DNA from: Rotaria socialis
Lineage: Eukaryota; Rotifera; Eurotatoria; Philodinida; Philodinidae
DNA length: 64,000 bases
NCBI GenBank assembly: GCA_905331475.1
Contig: CAJNYU010002656.1
Coordinates: 1-64,000 of the forward strand
Reading direction: 5' to 3'
Shown piece after piece: positions 61,344 through 64,000 of this stretch. Under the pieces are notes generated by a model that saw only the letters and a program-made list of their open reading frames with translations, had not been told where the DNA came from and did no database searches. Within the stretch, counting starts at the first letter, position 1; each line of letters opens with the position of its first letter. The position numbers and the translations under genes are program-made.

Positions 61344-62422
61344 TATAATATTTGGCTTTGGAATTTACTGGTCTGTAATCTAGTAATCGGTCCTTTGCGT
61401 TCAATATTGGGTTTAAATATGGATGGTTTTATTTTTGAGGTACGTTTTGATTTCTTAACTTTTTTCACACATAAATCGTTTTTTTGATCATTAATATGTT
61501 CATGTACACGTGTCTTAAGATGTCTAAATGTTTTACCAATATATTTTATGCTACATTCTGGGCAAGTGGCTTCATAAACAACTCCTGATTGCATGTTTTC
61601 TGGAATTGGATCTTTCAAGGTAAAACTATCACCAACTCGTTCTTGAACATCATAGACAACTCTTATTTGTTTTAATGGATAATTCTTGGTAATAGTTGAG
61701 GTGATACGCTTTGTATAGACTTGACTTAATGGTCCAAAATAAGGTATTCGAAGAACAACAGTATCAATAGTGAGTGCCGGTGGTGTTATAGGAGTAGTAG
61801 ACTCATACATAAGATTAAGTTGACGCCTAATAATCGAATCCAGCTTCGAATTAGGGTATCCATTTCGAATTGCTAATGATCTTATTGATTTAAATTCACG
61901 ATGTAGAACATTATATGAGGAACAAATCGTAATAGCTCTATACACCATCGTTGACAATGCGTTATACTTATAAATTTTTGGTACGAAGCTGCTCCATTTA
62001 GTAATAAGACCCGTGAATGTTGGTTTTCTATAAACTCGTGTTTGAAAACCTTCACCTGATTTGCGTTGTACCAGTACATCAAGAAATGGGAGTTTGTGTG
62101 TATATCGATCTTCTTCTTCATAACTAAATTTAATACATGGATGATACTGATACAGAATATAAGAAATGCCCTTAATAGGCACTTTTGAGTCTACTAATAC
62201 AAAAGTATCATCAACGTAGCGTTTCCAATAAATAATACCCATTTGATTAAAAGATGATAAATGTTTTCTCTCAAAATCTTGAAGAAAAATCTCAGCCAAA
62301 AGTGGAGTCAAAGGAGATCCCATTGGTACTCCATCTATTTGATCATATAATTCTCCATCAAAAAGAAAATGAGATTGACTTGTTGCTGAATCGAGTAAAT
62401 CTTTTATATCTGATCGATTCAT
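61343..62422 (-). pseudogene. RT motifs B-C and first part of GIY-YIG domain (Penelope-like ORF piece)
   Basis: A 359-residue open piece of the retroelement holding DGVPMGSPLTPL, YVDDTFVLVD, LPFLDVLVQR (primer-grip region) and, toward its end, VVYEATCPECSIKYIGKT. Upstream in the same frame it continues to the edge of the hAT-like insertion. It ends at a TAA that overlaps the next frame's ATG by one base. Related elements read through this point in one frame, so the stop is probably a mutation. Confidence 0.8.
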
Positions 62423-62504
62423 TGAAGGAGGTTTAATATTGCCATCACATAACTGTTTAAGAATTATGCCTATTGTCTCATCGAGTGGTACATTAGTATA
62501 TAGA

Positions 62505-63268
62505 TAGGGGTGTCACATTTAAATTTAAAAAAATTTATTAAATCGGGAAATAAATTTTCAAAAATTTAAATTTAAAATAAATTAAATTTTTTTTAAATGA
62601 AAAGTTAAATTTAAAATAAATTTTAACTGAAAAAATTTTAATTTAATTAGATTTTAAATTTTGCATCATTTAAATTTAACTAAATTTAAATTAAATTGTT
62701 TGAAATTCAAATTAGTTGAATTTTGAAAACTAATAGATAAAAATAGTTTTTGACTTGATTGCTACTATTTAAAGTCAAATTTGAGTGTGTTTCCTGTTTT
62801 CTAAAGTTAAAACTAGCCATTCTTCTATGAATTGTGCTATTAAATATATTTTTATGAGTATCCCAGTCTTCTGAAGAAGAAAGATGACGGACCCTGCATA
62901 ATCTGTAGAGAAATTTTGACTATTATGAATAAATATTAACCTAAAATACTAGGTTTTCCTCTCATTTAGTATTTACTACTGTTAAAGTCACGTATTTCTC
63001 TCGTAGCAATCATGTGTATCCATCCAAATAATTTATTAAATTTAAAATTTAAATTTAAAAAAATTATTAAATCAAGAAATAAATTTTCAAAAATTTAATT
63101 TAAATTAAATTTAAATTCTGAAAATTTAAATTTTATTCAAATTTAAATTTTTGTATCAGAAAAATTCAAATTTATTTTAAATTTAACTTGATAGAATTTA
63201 ATTTAAAATTAAATTAACTTTTCACGAAGTTAAATTTAAATTAAATAAACTGTCAATTGACACCCCTA
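62505..63268. mobile_element. hAT-like fold-back element with AAATTTAAAT words inserted in the retroelement
   Basis: It begins TAGGGGTGTCA and ends TGACACCCCTA (perfect 11-bp inverted ends). It is flanked by a perfect 8-bp duplication TATATAGA at 62497-62504 and 63269-63276. Both halves of the 764 bp are packed with AAATTTAAAT / TTTAAATTTAA words in inverted order around a less repetitive centre (about 62720-63030). No transposase. Removing it with one duplication copy rejoins the RT reading frame exactly at motif A, so the insertion is younger than the retroelement. Confidence 0.88.
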
Positions 63269-63276
63269 TATATAGA

Positions 63277-64000
63277 CTAGCAATATCAAAAGATACCATC
63301 TTATATTGAGACATAGGCTTAGGTAATGCCAGTAATTCTTTAACGAACGACAATGAATCACGGATCATATTCTTTTTTTTATGATGTTTGACAATATTTG
63401 TAACAGAGCTTTAGAAAGTCCATAGTTGAACGTCCCGATTGCTGAGAGCACTGGTCTAAGTGGAACATCCTTTTTATGTGTTTTTGGTAATCCGTAAAGA
63501 CGTCCAGGAATAGAACCAGTAGGCTTTGCCATTACCCAAAATTGATCGGAAATGTGTCCTTCATCATGTAACCTATTCAACAACTTTGTTAATTTAGTTT
63601 CACGGGTAATTGTAAGATCATCTGACAGACATTTAAATTTACTAGAATCATTAAGTATAACATGGATCTTTGATAAATACTCGCCTTTATTTAATAAAAC
63701 AATTCCTCTGCCTTTATCGGGACGAATAACAATAATCGACTTGTCTTGTTTTAATTTTCCTAATATATTACGATATTTTTGTTGTTCAGCATTGATCCTA
63801 TTTTGTATTTGTCCGAAATGATAAGCATGAGAACGAAATGAATCAGTAATTGAACGTAGACTATTTGCCAATGTCAATTCTTTTGAAGTAATAACACGAA
63901 CATCAGAATCAACAATTGTATTTTTTTCCTTAAGTTCAGAAAACAGCTTCTTATGATGTTGAGAAATATCAGTAACTCGATGGAAAAAATTTTCAATATT
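63277..64000 (-). pseudogene. N-terminal and palm-entry part of the Penelope-like ORF
   Basis: Open coding comes in from the right edge (HRVTDISQHHKKLFSELKEK) through SIIVIRPDKGRGIVLLNKG and GRLYGLPKTHK to ILSNIIKK. There the frame breaks in a run of eight A on the minus strand. The next frame continues MIRDSLSFVKELLALPKP up to motif A and the insertion. One more A would restore the frame, so this may be slippage, mutation or a sequencing error. Confidence 0.8.

Larger units (their letters stand above)
61050..64000 (-). mobile_element. Penelope-like retroelement (RT plus GIY-YIG), damaged, running off the right edge
   Basis: Minus-strand coding for a Penelope-like polyprotein enters at 64000 and runs to 61050. 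It shows the RPDKGRGIV and YGLPKTHK region, RT motif A (SFDIASLY), motif B (DGVPMGSPLTPLLAE), the catalytic YVDD (motif C), and a GIY-YIG nuclease part (VVYEATCPECSIKYIGKTF, TRVHEH, then SSIVKHYLTTGHMFD). Three defects are visible: a hAT-like insertion at 62505-63268 inside motif A, a one-base deletion-like frame change in an A-run at 63373-63380 (T-run on +), and a frame change at a TAATG overlap near 61343 within the nuclease part. GIY-YIG separates it from the endonuclease-less Athena group. Confidence 0.9.

Overview
The window is an AT-rich, intron-dense animal genome segment that most resembles a bdelloid rotifer. The evidence is short GT-AG introns (mostly about 45-110 bp) in conserved animal genes, scattered TGTGGG-type repeats (the bdelloid telomere word), a Penelope-like retroelement with RT plus GIY-YIG, many small fold-back DNA transposons, an NHL-repeat pseudogene, and a bacterial-type carotenoid ketolase carrying an intron. 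The assignment is an inference from these traits; no marker gene proves it.

Layout. 0-8.3 kb: no intact gene; a transposon end, an eroded gene broken by a GC-rich insert, a hammerhead-like motif, and three fold-back elements. 8.3-15.7 kb: an intronless GT32 glycosyltransferase (+) and an EF-hand protein (-), with nothing convincing between. 15.8-23.2 kb: a small hAT-like element containing a 10-N gap, proteasome subunit PSMD6 (-), an unknown basic protein (+) and a small membrane protein (-). 23.9-32.5 kb: PCYT2 and GRWD1 in tandem (+), then ciliary WD protein CFAP52 (-). 33.4-40.5 kb: a small membrane protein, a PIN-like/zinc-finger protein, an NHL pseudogene among fold-back elements, a multi-pass membrane protein and a CrtW-like beta-carotene ketolase (-). 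41.2-47.6 kb: MFAP1, FTSJ1, ATG101, a CISD3-like protein and an RYBP/YAF2-like protein, all on + and separated by 56-182 bp. 49.5-52.7 kb: an 18-exon neprilysin-family peptidase. 52.7-64 kb: mostly non-coding and transposon-rich, ending in a Penelope-like element (-) that runs off the right edge and is interrupted by a hAT-like element.

Most genes are housekeeping: lipid synthesis (PCYT2), ribosome assembly (GRWD1), proteolysis (PSMD6), splicing (MFAP1), tRNA modification (FTSJ1), autophagy (ATG101), mitochondrial Fe-S (CISD3-like), Polycomb (RYBP/YAF2) and cilia (CFAP52). Two tandem groups (41.2-47.6 kb and 23.9-27.8 kb) have very short gaps, each ending in a 3' splice-acceptor-like site just before the next ATG. 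This is the layout expected of polycistronic units resolved by spliced-leader trans-splicing.

The most unusual non-genic feature is a set of fold-back elements. At least three have TAGG-type ends and 8-bp target duplications, and each interior is filled with its own short self-complementary word. Exon coordinates were set by hand from splice signals and protein similarity; total lengths stay in frame and match the known families.
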